This document shows, piece after piece, positions 32,027 through 45,700 of a stretch of 64,000 nt of DNA (positions within the stretch are counted from its first letter, which is position 1; each line of letters begins with the position of its first letter). Source of the DNA: Selenomonas ruminantium subsp. lactilytica TAM6421 (lineage in GTDB: Bacteria; Bacillota; Negativicutes; Selenomonadales; Selenomonadaceae). The position numbers and the translations under genes were made by a program. The DNA lies in NCBI RefSeq assembly GCF_000284095.1, contig NC_017078.1:62001-126000 (forward strand), in the 5' to 3' direction. The notes below the pieces were generated by a model. That model was not told where the DNA came from. It made no database searches and was given only the letters and a program-made list of their open reading frames with translations.

Positions 32027-33715
32027 ATGTTCGATATAAAGGAAAGAAAATTGACCGTTATGTTGATGGCAGCATTATGCTTCAGTGGTGGCACCGTTGC
32101 TTTGGCCGCACCGCCGCCGCCACCGGTAAATCCCCGGGATGATGCTGGCCTGGAGATGCGCCGTCAGCGTGAGGAGGCTGAGCGTGAGCGCCTGCGCCAG
32201 CAGATGGAGGAAGACCGGAAAAAACAGGACGAGAAAGTCCAGGGCAATACAGAAACGCCTGCCAGTGCAGGGGAAGCTGAGGTGAAGTTTGTCCTGAACA
32301 AAGTCACCATAGATGAATCGGCTGTCATCAAGGCTGACAAATTCAACGAGATCACGGAACCTTATCTGGGCAAAGAGGTATCGCTGGCCGACCTCACTGC
32401 TATCGTAGAAAAGATCAATGGGCTCTATGCGGCTGAGGGGTATGCCACCTGCAAAGCATATCTGCCCCAGCAGACCATCGAAAATGGCCATGTGCATATC
32501 GCCTTGATTGAGGGTAAGACTGGTGAAGTCTCCATTTCCGGTAACAAGCATACGAAGGAGAGCTATATCCGGAACCGCCTGCCTCTGCGTAATGGCACGG
32601 TACAGAACTTCAATGAGCTGAACAAAAAGCTCTTCCGTTTCAATGCCACCAATGATGCCCGGCTGGGGATTACGGTGAAGGCAGGGAAGGAGCCTGGCAC
32701 AACGGACTATGAGATCGTGCTGCAGGAACCGAAGAATGATGTCTTCACCATGTCGGCGGATAACAGCGGCGGCAGCAGCAATGGCGAATGGCGTGAGGGC
32801 TTCTATTACACGAACCGCAGCCTGTCGGGGCGGCGGGACAGTCTGACCGCTAGCTATACCCGTGCCAAGGGGCTGAATTCGGTGGGCCTTAATTATGCAA
32901 CTCCCGTGGGACGGCAGGGGGCAAAATTGTTTTTTGATTACAGCACCTCCACCAATGAGCTGATTGAAGGTTCCATGCGTAATCTTAAAAGCAATGGCCA
33001 TGGCTGGTATTTAGGGGCAGCCTATCTCCAGCCCTTAATCCTTAATCAGACCACCCGTACGGAGGCAAAAATCGGCGTCTACCGGCAGAACTCCCAGACG
33101 GATATGCAGGATGGTGCTGTTCCCTGGCTGGACAACTGGGCCAACAACCTCTACCTGTCCTTTGCCATGACCAGCTATGGGAAGAGCAGTGCCTTCTACC
33201 ATCAGCATTATTTTGGCATAGGCCATGCAAATGCCTACCAGGCGAATACTGGAACTTATGCCAAAAAGGATTATTCCCTTTACCGGCTGAACAGCCTGTA
33301 CCAAAAAAGCTGGCAGAACGGCCATATGCTTACGGGACGCCTGAATCTGCAATGGAGCGGAGTGCATGACCTGCCTTCGGCGGAACAGTTTTTTCTGGGA
33401 GGTCTGAACAGTGTGCGGGGCTATAAGCGGGATCTCGTCAGCGGGGACAACGGCATGACCTTTAGCGCAGAATACGCCATCCCGCTGAACCGGAAACGGA
33501 CGGCCTCCATCTATGGCTTTTTCGATTATGGCGACATTTTGGGGGACACCGCCTATGGAGATCATCTGCTGAAAAGTGTCGGCCTTGGCCTGAAGGCCAA
33601 TATCAAGCAGACAGTCTATATGGATCTTTCCATCGGTTTCCCGCTGGAAAAGGAACTGAACGGCAGCCAGGTATCCAAGACAAGGATTCACTTTGGCATG
33701 AATGCGCAATTTTAA
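32027..33715 (+). CDS. Two-partner secretion outer-membrane transporter TpsB (ShlB/FhaC/HecB family)
   Basis: The 562-residue protein has a signal peptide ending near ALAA, a proline-rich start, a charged coiled-coil helix (QREEAERERLRQQMEEDRKK) like the FhaC plug helix, and two POTRA domains at about residues 88-235 (KVTIDESAVIKADKFNEITE, then VSISGNKHTKESYIRNRLPL). A 16-strand beta barrel follows and ends IHFGMNAQF with a terminal Phe. The VRGY motif of loop 6 is at about residues 462-465. It should export the TpsA adhesin encoded 36 bases downstream across the outer membrane. The start follows AGGAGGCAGGACT. Confidence 0.93.
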   Translation: MFDIKERKLTVMLMAALCFSGGTVALAAPPPPPVNPRDDAGLEMRRQREEAERERLRQQMEEDRKKQDEKVQGNTETPASAGEAEVKFVLNKVTIDESAVIKADKFNEITEPYLGKEVSLADLTAIVEKINGLYAAEGYATCKAYLPQQTIENGHVHIALIEGKTGEVSISGNKHTKESYIRNRLPLRNGTVQNFNELNKKLFRFNATNDARLGITVKAGKEPGTTDYEIVLQEPKNDVFTMSADNSGGSSNGEWREGFYYTNRSLSGRRDSLTASYTRAKGLNSVGLNYATPVGRQGAKLFFDYSTSTNELIEGSMRNLKSNGHGWYLGAAYLQPLILNQTTRTEAKIGVYRQNSQTDMQDGAVPWLDNWANNLYLSFAMTSYGKSSAFYHQHYFGIGHANAYQANTGTYAKKDYSLYRLNSLYQKSWQNGHMLTGRLNLQWSGVHDLPSAEQFFLGGLNSVRGYKRDLVSGDNGMTFSAEYAIPLNRKRTASIYGFFDYGDILGDTAYGDHLLKSVGLGLKANIKQTVYMDLSIGFPLEKELNGSQVSKTRIHFGMNAQF

Positions 33716-33751
33716 CGGATTAGGAGATTCAAGCGGAAGGAGCGAAAAACC

Positions 33752-36700
33752 GTGAATAAGACATATAAGATCATCTGGAGCCATGTGCGGAAGTGTTATG
33801 TGGTGGTTTCGGAATATGCCAAGAGCCACGGTAAGAACAATACGAGAAGTGTCCTGGCGCGGGTAGCACCTGTCCTCTTAGGTGGGGCTATGCTGGCATC
33901 GGCAGTAATGCCGTCATTGGCTGCGGCGCAGGATATTGAAAAAGTCAGCGGTGCGAAGTTCAACGACACGGTCAACAATATCTATGCAGATAAACTGGTG
34001 AATTCTGTTGCAGTCAATGCCTTCAAGAACTTTAAACTGGATGCAGGGAATATTGCGAATATGCATATGGGCACTGCTCCGGGCAGTACGAATGCAAGCA
34101 GTCTGGTAAACTTTGTCAATAATCAGGCCAGTATCAGCGGTACGGTCAATGCGGTGAAGAACGGCGGCATTGGCGGCAACCTCTATTTCCTTTCGCCCAA
34201 TGGCGTGGTGGTAGGCTCTACTGGCGTGATCAATGCGGGCAGCGTACACCTTATGGCACCTTCCCAGTCGGAATACAATGCCATGGTGGGGGACAGCGGT
34301 GTCAAGGATACAGGCTTCTCCCAGCGGTGGAGCAAGATACAGGACGGCTCCATTGCCCTGAATGCCGATGCCACCATCAAAGTGGCCGGTAAGATCAATA
34401 CGGTGGATGGGGCAAGCCTCCGGGGCGGCAATGTCAATCTGGAGAGCGGTGCCAGCGTTGTGAGCAAGGACAGCCTTGACTTTTCCAGTCTGGTCAATAT
34501 TTCCGGGACAAGTGCGGGCCTTGCGGGGAATCTTTCCCTGCAAAAATCCAGTGACAACGGGAAAATCGTGCTGGCAGCTGTGGGAAACAGCGGCACCACC
34601 AGCGACTGGACAAGCATAGAGCTGAAACCTACGGTCACTGTGGCTGAAGGGGCAACTGTCAGTGCCGCAGGTGACGTGTCCGTTACGGCTACGGCCAAGA
34701 ATGAGGAAGCCTTTGCCCTGGGAACCGTTGAAGCCACGGTAAACGCCAATGGCGAGATTACAGGCAAGAATGTCAACATTGCTGCCAAGGCGGAAGATGT
34801 TTTCGTCACCAATGGCGGCGACCATGCGGCTTCCCTGCATAAGTTCTTTACCGGCAGCGGCAGCTATGATGTCTTAGGGGCAGGCGCCGATGTGCTGCGC
34901 CTCATTGATGTGGATACGGTGCTGGCTCTCCATCATGTAAAGGCTGAGACCAATATTGGCAAGAATGCCGTTATCAAGGCCACGGGCGCAGATCCTTCAG
35001 ACGGGAAGGCTCTGTCCATTACCGCCGACAGCACCCTTACAGCGGGCATGGCCACCAATCCAGATGGCATCGTAGGAGGAATTCTGGATATTGTCAACGA
35101 CCGTCACCTGAAGTTGCGCCAAGGAGCCCAGAGCACCTCTGTGGCGGTGGCCAAGCTGGACAACAAGGCCGTGGTGAATGTGGAAGGCACCCTGCAGACC
35201 GACCAGGGCGGCGCTAAAGTCGCTTCCAATGCCTCGGCTTCGCCCACCGTCAGTGCCAAGGAATCCCTGAGCAAGACCGACAATGTCACGTTGGCGCTGG
35301 GCATCGGTGTGCTGGTAGGGGAGAATACCAGCGAAGTCAATCTGAAGGATACGGCAAATATACAGAATATTGCTAAGAGTTTTAATGCTTCGGCAGAGTC
35401 CACGGAAAAAGTCTCCCTTACGGCAGGCGCCAAGGCCACGTCCAATGCCATGGCCGGGACGGCTGTGGCGGTAATGGACTATGACTCCTCTGCCGACCTC
35501 AAGGTGGATACGGCCATCCATGCCGGTGGTGAGGTTAATCTGTCTTCCAAGAACACCGTCAAGTCCAACAAGATCAACGCCTCCAATTCCATCGGTGCTT
35601 CCACCCAAAGCGCGGAAAACATGGAACAGAGCCTTTTTACCAACAGCAGCAAGTATATCGGCAATATCAAAAACACCATCGTGGACGGGGTATTCAAGAA
35701 GTTCTTCAAGATGGGCTCCCCCGAGCAGGAAGCATCTCTCTTTGAGGATGCCAAGTCCCTCTTTAACGCCGGAGCCAGTGTGGCAGTGGCCTCCGAGACG
35801 AATACGGCCAAGACTACCCTGACGAAGAATGCGGATATTCAGGCCAATGGCAATGTGAAAGTCACCAGTGACCTGGCAGCAGACAGCACCCATATGTATG
35901 CCTCCGGCTCCATGGGCAATGCTGCCCAAAAGAAGATTGACGAGAACAACAAGGAAAGCGTCCAGAAGGTAAAGATCCAGGCCTCGGTGCTGGTGGCTGA
36001 CCTGGATAGCTCTGCCCAGGTGGTGGTGGAGGAAGGCGATGCGGCAAAACACGCTAAAATCAGCGGCAAAGATGTGACCGTTACCTCCACCAGCAAATTC
36101 ACCCATGTCATTGACGAGCTGAAGAAGGCCTTTGACGACAGCAGGGAAGCCATCGAAAAACTGGATGATGCAGAACTTACGACAGCTTGGACAAACCTTG
36201 CCCTGGTGGTCAACAATTACCGGACGGATGCGGCCACGGTGGGGGATATTGCCCCCGCAGCCATGGCCGTGCTGGATGCCCTGAAAAAATACCCCTCTGC
36301 CTATACCTCCATCGCCTCGAAGGTTACGGCCTTCCTGAAGCTGGAGAACTATGCCAATTTCTCGGTCTCCTCGGCAACGGAAGGCGGCAGTGACAAAAAT
36401 CCATCGTATAACCCCACCCGTGATCTGTCCAAGGATAATGCGAAGCTGGCTATTGCCGGTGCCGTGGACGTGGCCCTGACGGATGACAGCGCCAAGGTCA
36501 ATTTGGGGAAATATGCGGATATCAAGGGCACGGGCGCAACCACCATCAAGGCCGGGCTTGAACGTGCCGATACCTCCCTGAACGGCAACTTAGGTTTGCA
36601 GACCGGCGACCAGAATGCCGTTGGTGGCGTGGTCTCCTTCTTCAAGGCTGACCGCAATGCCGAAGTCACCGTAGCAGAAGGCTCGGCGCTTGCGGGAAAT

Positions 36701-39700
36701 ACCTTGTCCGTGAACGCTGACAGCACCACTACCCATGTGGATCTGGCCACGGGGGCCAGTATGGGCGGCGATAGCGGCGTCAAGGGCATGATCACCTATG
36801 TCATGGGAGATAATACGGCCAAAGTGGATATTGCGGGGAATACTGCGCTCAAATCCACTGGTGCCATGGATATCACCGGCAACAACACCGCCAATCTTAT
36901 GAATATTGCCGGCTCCTTCGGCTTTGGTGCAGCCACAGGGGTAGGGGCATCTTTGGCCTTGAACGATATGGAAGTGAACAGCATTGTCAACGTGGGCAAG
37001 GCCACTATCAATGCAGGCAGCTTGAAGGCAACCACCGATCTGGATGGCAAAATCAATTCCCTGGCCGTAGCTGGTGGCATTGCTGCAGCTTCCGATGATG
37101 ACGAAGCAGGGAAAATGGGCAAGCTCACGGCCAAAATCACCAACAATAAAAACAAGGTGATGAACGTCTGGCGTTCGGCCAATGACAAACTCAACTCCAT
37201 CGTGCCGGATATTGTCAAAAAGGCCGCAGACATCAAGGAAAACAAGAAACTCAAGACGGACAACGTGGCCAAGAACCCCACCGCCAACAAGAAGCTGTCC
37301 GATATCAGCGTGGCCGGTGCCGGCAGTGTGGCCATCAACCTGCTGGACAGGACTACCCATACCATTATTGATGGGGCCACCATCACTCTGGGAAGTGGCG
37401 ACCGGAATATTGCGCTTTCCGCTACAGATTCCGGCTTTACCGGGGCCTGGGCCGGAGCCGCAGGCCTGACCTTCAATACCCGCAAGCTGGGTGGCCAGAA
37501 CGAGAACAGCACCAATGTGGGTGTGGCAGGTTCTGTGGGCTGGTCTGATCTGGACATCGATACGGTTTCCGCTATCCGCAACAGCAAGATCACGAATGCT
37601 GCTGACATTACCAATGAGGCAGAGCGCAGCGGTGCCGTGGTCTCGGCAGGCCTTGGCCTTGCTGTGGCCACTTCCGGGGCAGCAGCCGGCGGCTCCAGCT
37701 ATACAGGGGCGGCTTCTGTCTCCGTGGCGGATATTGACAATACTGTGAAAGCAGAACTTTTGAACAACACGGCAACTGCCGCCAGCGTCACGAATACCGT
37801 GACGGATTCGGACACTTTAGTGACCGGCGGCGTCAATGCCTCCATTGCCTCCGGCAAATCCAAGAGCGCCGCAGTAGGGGGCAGTGTGGTCTACAACCGC
37901 ATCGACAACAATCTGGATGCCCTGATTACCGGGGGTAACTACGCCCTGACCGGGAATCTTACCAATACGGTCAGCACCGGCATTACCGAAGTAGGGGGAG
38001 CAGTGGGCCTGGCTGTGGCCGCTTCCTCCGGCAGCGGTGCCAAGTCCTATGGCTTTGAGGGGGCTGTTGCCTATAACAGCCTGAAGAATACGGCCAATGC
38101 TGTCCTGGACGGCACCAAGATCACCGCCAAAAATGTGACGGTGGATGCCCGGGACACCAAGGATGTTTCCAAGCAATACGATACTTATATCAAGGATAGG
38201 GGTCTGGATTCCGATGGCACATCCTATGCAAAAGCCATCGAGGATGCTCTGGACAGTGAAGGCAAGGCCAATATCTCCTCGGAGGGTGGCAATGTCATTG
38301 TAGGGGCAGCTCTGTCTGCTGCGGCCTCTCTTGGCGAGAGCGGCTCCGCCTCCGTGGATGCAGCCCTTTCCATCAGCGAAGTGGACAATGACTTTACGGC
38401 GGCCATCAAGAATGGCAGCGATATCACGGGCAGCGGTATGCTCAATGTCAAAGCGGACAGCAAGACTCTGGCCATCGGTGCAGCCGCCGGGGGCAGCGGC
38501 ACTTCTGACGGCTTTGGCGGGGCAGGCTCCTTCAGCTGGCAGACCGACAGCAATGATGTGCGGGCTGAAATCAGCGGCTCCAATATCAAGAATATGGTCG
38601 GCAATATCGTTAACGCCAGCACCGCCGCTAAAGATATCAATGTGGCGGGCCAGGTCTCCGTGGGCAATGTGGCCACGGGGCTGGCTGGGGCTTACAACCG
38701 TCTGGAAAACACCACCGGCGCTTATGTGCAGAATTCGCAGTTTGCAGATAATACGGCGAAAACCATTGCTATTGGTGCCCAGAATGAAGGCCGGGTTTAT
38801 GCTGTGACCGCAGGTGTGGCCGCTTCCCGGGAGAAGCTGGCCGCCAATGGTGCCGTAGCGGTAAACAGCGGTGCGGATAATATCAAGGCAGAACTTTCCG
38901 GTGGCACGGTGAAGAATGCCACGAGCATTTCCGTTGCCTCCGAAGACGATACGAAGAAACTGGCGGTGGCCGGCGGCTTTAGCCTTTCCCAGGGAGTAGC
39001 TATTGGCGGTGCTGTGGCTTATAATGCCATTGGCGATACGGACCGTCAGGTCAACAGCGCCACGATCAGTGGCACCACCATTGACCATAATACCTCCAAA
39101 ATCAATGTCACGGCTACGGATAACTCCGGCCTGACTACCATTGGCTTTGGCGTGGGCCTGGCCAACGGTTCCCCGGCAGTGAACGGCGCCGCCGCCGTAG
39201 GGCTGAAGTCTGCCGATGTGACTGCCCAAGTGGTCAATACGAATGTCAAGAACTCTACGGGCAACATTTCCGTCAAGGCCAGCACCGATGATGATTTCAG
39301 CACCAATGCCGCCGTGGCCGCAGTGGGCGAGTCCGCAGCCATTGGCGTAGGCGTGGGCGTCACCCGTGACGAAACCCATACCACGGCCAAATTCTCCGGC
39401 GGCAGCTTCACCGGCAATGATTTTGACCTGGGAGCAGCCAGCCATGCAGACATCACCACGGTAGGTGTCGGTGGCGGCGTAAATTACGGCAGCGGTCTGG
39501 GCCTGGCCGGTTCGGCTACCGTGAACCTTATCGACACGGAGACCAAGGCTCTGGTCAACAATGGTGCCAATATCAGCGCCAAGTCCCCGGCTATCACGGC
39601 CATCAGCGATGAGAAGATTGCCAACTATGTAGGGGCACTCTCTGTTTCTTCTCAGGGGGCAGCCATCGGGGCTTCTGTCAGTGTCAATGAGATCGACAGC

Positions 39701-42700
39701 GAGACGGAAGCGGCTGTTGAAGGGGCAAATACGGTCATTAAATCCACGGGAGATGCAACCCATTCTGTCAAGGATACCGTCAGCGATGACGCTATCCTCG
39801 ACAAATATGCGGATCAGGATCTCTTCAAATCCTCCGATAGCCTGAAGGATGCCCGCACGGCCAAGAGCTACACGGGCTTACTGGTGGATGCCTCCGGCAC
39901 CCATACCATGAAATCCTTCCTGGTGAATGCCGGCGGCACGGGTACAGGTGCGGCCGTAAATGGCACGGTGGATGTGAACCTGATTGGCGGCTCCACCAAG
40001 GCCCGCATTACGGATGCCAGGATAAATAATGCTTCCGCCAATAAGAGCAATGTGAATGTCATCGCCCACGACTATGCCAATAGTGCAGGGGGCGTGGGTA
40101 CGGTGAACATCGCCATGGAAGGGGGCGCTGTGGGCCTTGGTTCTGACACCAATAAGATTACCCGCACCACGGAAGCCTCCCTGATTGGCCCCTCCGCTAA
40201 ATACGATTTGTATGCCAATGATGTAAATATCGAAGCCAAATCCCGTCAGGGCGTAGGTTCCTTTGCTGCCGGCGCTTCCTTTGCCGGTGAGGGGGCCGCT
40301 GTCAATGCGGCTTCTGGTGTGACTCTGCTGGATGGCACCACCAATGCCTTCCTCAAGAATGTGAACATCAAGAATGCCGGCAATATTTCCCTGACGGCAG
40401 ATCATCTTTCCCGTTCCCATCTTATCGGTACGGTGTTCACTGGCGCAGGCATTGGCGCAGGCCTGAGCATTGCCGTGGGCTATGTGTCGGATACGGGCAC
40501 TACCGAAGCTACGGCAGAAAACATCAATGTGGAATATGCTGCCAACAAGAAGGGTGACCTGAATGTCAAAGCCAATAATGAGATGAAGGTCAACTACACG
40601 GAAGTGGGGGTAGGTCTGGCCGGTATCGGCGCAGGTCTGGCCGGTTCCATCGGCGTTTCGGAAGCGGGCAGCACCGCCAAGGCTCAGCTCAAAAACAGCA
40701 CCATCGGCACGAGCGGCAAACGGGCGAAGAATGCCAATATCACCGCCAATAACCAGCTGATCCTCGACCAGAAGGCCGGTGTGGGCTCCGCCGGGGCAGC
40801 CGGTGTAGGCGTGGGCGTTTCCGTCAACAAGCTGGACAGCACCACCAATGTGAATATCGAAAACAGCAAAGTCTACGCCGGAGCCATCAATGCCGGAGTC
40901 AGCGACAACAAGGACATCTGGCAGACTGCGGGCAATGCCTCCGTAGGCGGCTCTGCCATGGGCCTCAATGTCATGGTGACCAATGTGGGCAAGGATATTT
41001 CCTCAACCTATGATGCCGGTGACGGCAAGACCAAGATGAACGTCAGCAATGTCTTTACGGATATAAACGATGCGATGAAGGCTGGCAACCTCTCGAAAGA
41101 AGAATCCCATGGCGTGGTGGATAGTGACGGGAAAAATATCACCAATACCCGTGACACCGTGACCATGACAGCAAAGAAGAAGGATTCTGCCTCCGGCCTT
41201 ACGGTTATGGGCAGCACTTTGGATTCTGCTGGGGATGTGACCCTTGAGGCAGACGCCAAGACCAATGCCGAGATGAAGAGCGTAGTCGCTACGGCAGGGG
41301 GCAGTGCGGCCGTCAGCGGCACGGTGGCCATGCTGGATGTGGCAGGCAATTCCGTAGGTGAAGTCCGTAACTCTGCCATAACGGCCAATTCCGGTGATAT
41401 TACCATTGCCTCCTATCAGGGCGGTCTTTCCGAGCTGGAAGTCAAGCAGGGTTCCCTCAGCGGCACGCTGGCCCTGTCCGGAGCCTATGGCAAGGTCAGC
41501 AAGGGTGGCCTTACGGATCTGCAGCTTTCCGGCAATACGATGAATGCCAAAAATATCGCGGTAGTTGCCGGTGATGAAAGCCGTGCCAAGATTGACGCTT
41601 TGGGTGCTTCCGGGGCCATAGCCGGTTCCGTGAATGTCCTGATTGGCGAGGTGGAAAACAAGGGCAAGGTATCCGTGGCGCTGCAGGGCGGCAACACCAT
41701 GAAAGCTGAAGATTCGCTGCTGGTGGCCGCTTCCCGTGGGCCGGAAAAGGATGGCCAGAAAACCGCTGAGGTAACCACCCAGGCTGTTTCCGCTGCTATT
41801 GGTGTAGCCGGTACGGGGATCTCTGCCACGGCTCATGACGCCAGCGAGACGGCAGTAACCCTGAATACAGCAAAAAACAAGAATGCCAACAGCCTGAGTG
41901 CAGGCACCATCGGCATTACTGCCCTGAACTCCCCAAATGTAAAAACGGAGACCAAGTCTGCCGCCGCTTCCCTGTTGGTCAGCGGTGCCGTAACGGTGGC
42001 GGATTCCTCTGCCGGGACGAAGTCTGCACCGGTGAAGAGCACCGTGGATATCGGCGATGGCACCAGCCTCCTGGCCGATGAGACGGAAATCCTCGCCCAG
42101 AACGAAATCGGTCTTATCACCGACATGAAGGGACTGGGCATCTCCGGCTATGTGGCGGCCCAGGTCAATACCGGCCGGGCAGACGCTTATGGCAATTCTC
42201 AGATTAACCTTGGTAAAGTAAATGTTCAGGAACGTGGCATTCTGATGGCCATGAGCAATACCAATGTGACCAAGGATATCAAGGCTGCTGGTGTCAGCGC
42301 TGCCGGACTGGTGGCTTCCGGCACCAATGTGGCCAAGAGCGACAGCGTGCTGAATTCTGCCATCAATGCCAATGGCACCAATGACAAGCAGCTGCAAATC
42401 GCCCTGCTCCTGAGCACGGCTTCCGAGGACAATACGGCCAGAGCTGACGGGGATGGCGGTGCCGCAGTGGACATCTCCCCCTATGCCGCCAAACTGGAAA
42501 ACAGCCTGACCACCAATACCAGAACCAATGTCAGTGGTAACTGGAATACTTCCCTCTTTGCGGCAGGAGCGGAACTTACGGATAAGCATGACTTTACCAC
42601 CGATGCAACAAGGGCAGCCATTGCCGGCGGCAGCGGCGTAGGCATCACCAATACGGCTACCCACACCACGGCCATCAATGTGAATGATGCCAATATCAAG

Positions 42701-45700
42701 AGTAATTTCACTCAGGGATACAATGCCAACAACAATATTGACTACAAAGATACCCAGAAGGCCGGCAGCTACGGCGGCGTCACGGGCAGCGACTCTGCCG
42801 TGAAGAATACCATCAATGCTGCTGCCGATGTGAACATCACCGGCAGTACCCTCAAAGGGCTGGATGAATCTTCCCTGCGAGCCCAGGCCAAGACTGACAG
42901 TAAGATTGTGAGCAAGAATAATGTGGAAGGGGCAGGCGTTGTCCAGATTCTGGTGGGCAGCAGTGACAGCGATACGTCCTTTACCGACCGGGTGGCGGTG
43001 AACAATGCCAATCTCTCCACGGAGAGCGGCGATATTTCTCTGGCTGCCACCAGTGATATTGACCATGACCTGGAAGCAGAATCCGTGGATGAAGGCGGCG
43101 CTTCCGGCGTTACCACGGTAAAGAACACGAACAAGCTCACCCGTCGGGATAAGGTTGACATTACCGGCAGCTCGAAGCTGGCCAGCGGCCATGACTTGAT
43201 GCTGCTCGCCGGAGCGGATGAAAACAGGACACCCTCGAACTTCCGCCTCTTGACCTATGCCAATGCCCATAACGCCACCTTTATCCCCGCTGAGACTTCG
43301 CCCACCATCAATGAGACGCTGACTCTTGACCGGGGCGTGACGGTGGGCAGTGGTGCCAATACCACCTCTGTGCGCCATACCTATCTCAAAGCAGACGAGG
43401 GAAGTTCTTATATTGAAGAATCGGCCCGTCAGTTCAAGATTTATGGCAGTGGCGAAACCGGCACCCGGCGGCTTACCAGCACGGCTTTAGGCGACAGTGA
43501 GGTTTCTCAGAATAAGACTGCCAAGGTGGATGTGCAGGGCAAAGTTACCGCCGGCATCCATAATAAGCTGGACATAGATATTACGGGTAATCTCGCCCTG
43601 AAGGGATCGACCGCAGCAGATGCCGCCATCGATACCAGCAAAGTCAAAGTCACGTCCAAGCAGGCGTGGTTCAACCCGGCCAATGCATTGATGCAGATAA
43701 CACGCGAGAATAACTACCTTGACCGCTACAGGCAACTCGTAGAGGTGGCGAAGAGTTACAGCGCAGACAGTATGGAGTACATGGCTCTGAAAAGCGAGGT
43801 TGACGCACTCATTCAACTGATGGACGATGCAGGCTTCATCTACAAGGATTCGGACGGAAACTTTGCGATTATCACGGAGTATCCTATTCCAGCGATTAAG
43901 TTACCCGATATCAATGTGTCCGGTGGAAATGTATTCGCCGATACAGGGACGCTCACGGGACAGAGTAATATCTCTGCCAACGGCGCACCGCATATCAACA
44001 TAACGAATAGTGGGAACTCACTGCTTGTGCTGAACAATGTAAAAATCGACGATGGTGGCGGAAGGCTCTATCTTAATGACAAAATCATAAAAGATGAAAA
44101 CGGAGAATCCGTCATTTCCATAAAATCGACAGGCAAAGCAGACGCAGTATCGACGCCTGATATACTGATTGAGGGCACTGTAGAGAATCTGCCGGGCAGC
44201 GTGAACATCGTAAATGACCGTTATGACATTGGCGTAACTGGGGCAGTGAACGGACGTTCCGTGAAGATGTTCGCCGACCATGGAGCAATCAATCTCTCAA
44301 ATCCTGACAGCCGCTTGAATATCGGTGGCGATCCGATGCCTAAGTTCCAGTTTGATGAGGTCACGGCCAAGAAAATCCAGAAAAAGATCTCTGAGATTGC
44401 TATGACTGGCGCCAAGAACTCCGGATACATAAGGTTCGAAACTTACAATGATTACAGGAAATGGCTCAAAGACACCGTGGGACTCACGGATGCTGAGATA
44501 AAGTACACATTGGATGAGAGCGCGGGCTACATTGCAGGAGGAAATATCTCGATCAATGCAAAGACCATAAATGTGAATGGCCTTATCCAGAGTGGCTATA
44601 TGAGCTACAAGAACACCATTACCCAAAACGACCTGACGAAGATTACGCAAGCATCATCTGGTTCTAAACTTGCAGATGATGATGTAATCGGGAATAAGCG
44701 ATATCAGGTCGGAAAGAGCGGGCAGATCTATAACAGCGACACGAAGTTTTACGATTATGCCGTGCCGGTTTACTACAATCCCACTACAGGGCACTTGTTG
44801 ACAGAAGATATAGATGTGCGTGGTGGACGAATTGATTTGAAGGGGGCTATAGCCAGCACCGGGAATGGCCGCATCGTGGCGGCAAACGGGCCAGCAGATA
44901 TTTCCATTGATACCAGCCAGGCAAAAGCCGACCTTTACATTGGAAAAATCACGAATAATGACCGGGAGGGGTTTGTGCGTATCACAGATACGAATGACTA
45001 TGATTACGATAGTTACGAACGTACGCTCCTTGGCAGGGTAACTGAATTCCAAAACGACTTATATCGCAAATACGATTTGAAATTGGAAGGTGAAAATGAG
45101 ATACCAGATGACAAAGAAGGCTGGGGGGTAAACAGTTGGGCGTACTATGGAGATCCTTACCCCATCTTCTACTTCAAGCCTAATTCGATGTTTTATCAAT
45201 GGACGGGCGGTACTACGGGGCAGACCGTGGTGGACAAGTATTACAAAAAATATTATGCCTCATTTTTCGGCCTCTTCAAGCTATGGAGCTATGGTACCAC
45301 GGATGAGCTGATAAAAAATATCGGCTCGGATATCCAGAATGTCCGTGTTACAACCCGTAGTGCCAGCACCGGGAACGACATGCTGCCAACGGGAGATTTC
45401 ATCAAGTTATGGAATGATGAACACCTGGGCATGATTGGACCGCGGGACGTGGAGTACGATGGCATCAGCATCTATAGTATTGTGCATAATGTTGGCAATA
45501 CGGTAAAGGGCAAGGTCAACGCTTCGGAGATGTCTTATACGGACTGGACGCATACGGAAGGTTATGTTACCTATAACTGGACGGAAACGCAGGGGAATTA
45601 TGTCAGCACTACTTACACGCTTAATGGTTCGAATAGATTTAGCGTTTCTCTCCCTATACCGGATGGTGATATAAACATCCGTTCCGGGGCTGGCGTTTAC

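Noticed and set aside
37817..43378. Long minus-strand frames (up to 791 codons) opposite the TpsA gene
   Set aside because: They follow from the regular GC-rich codon use of the repeat array; no start signals and no recognisable fold.
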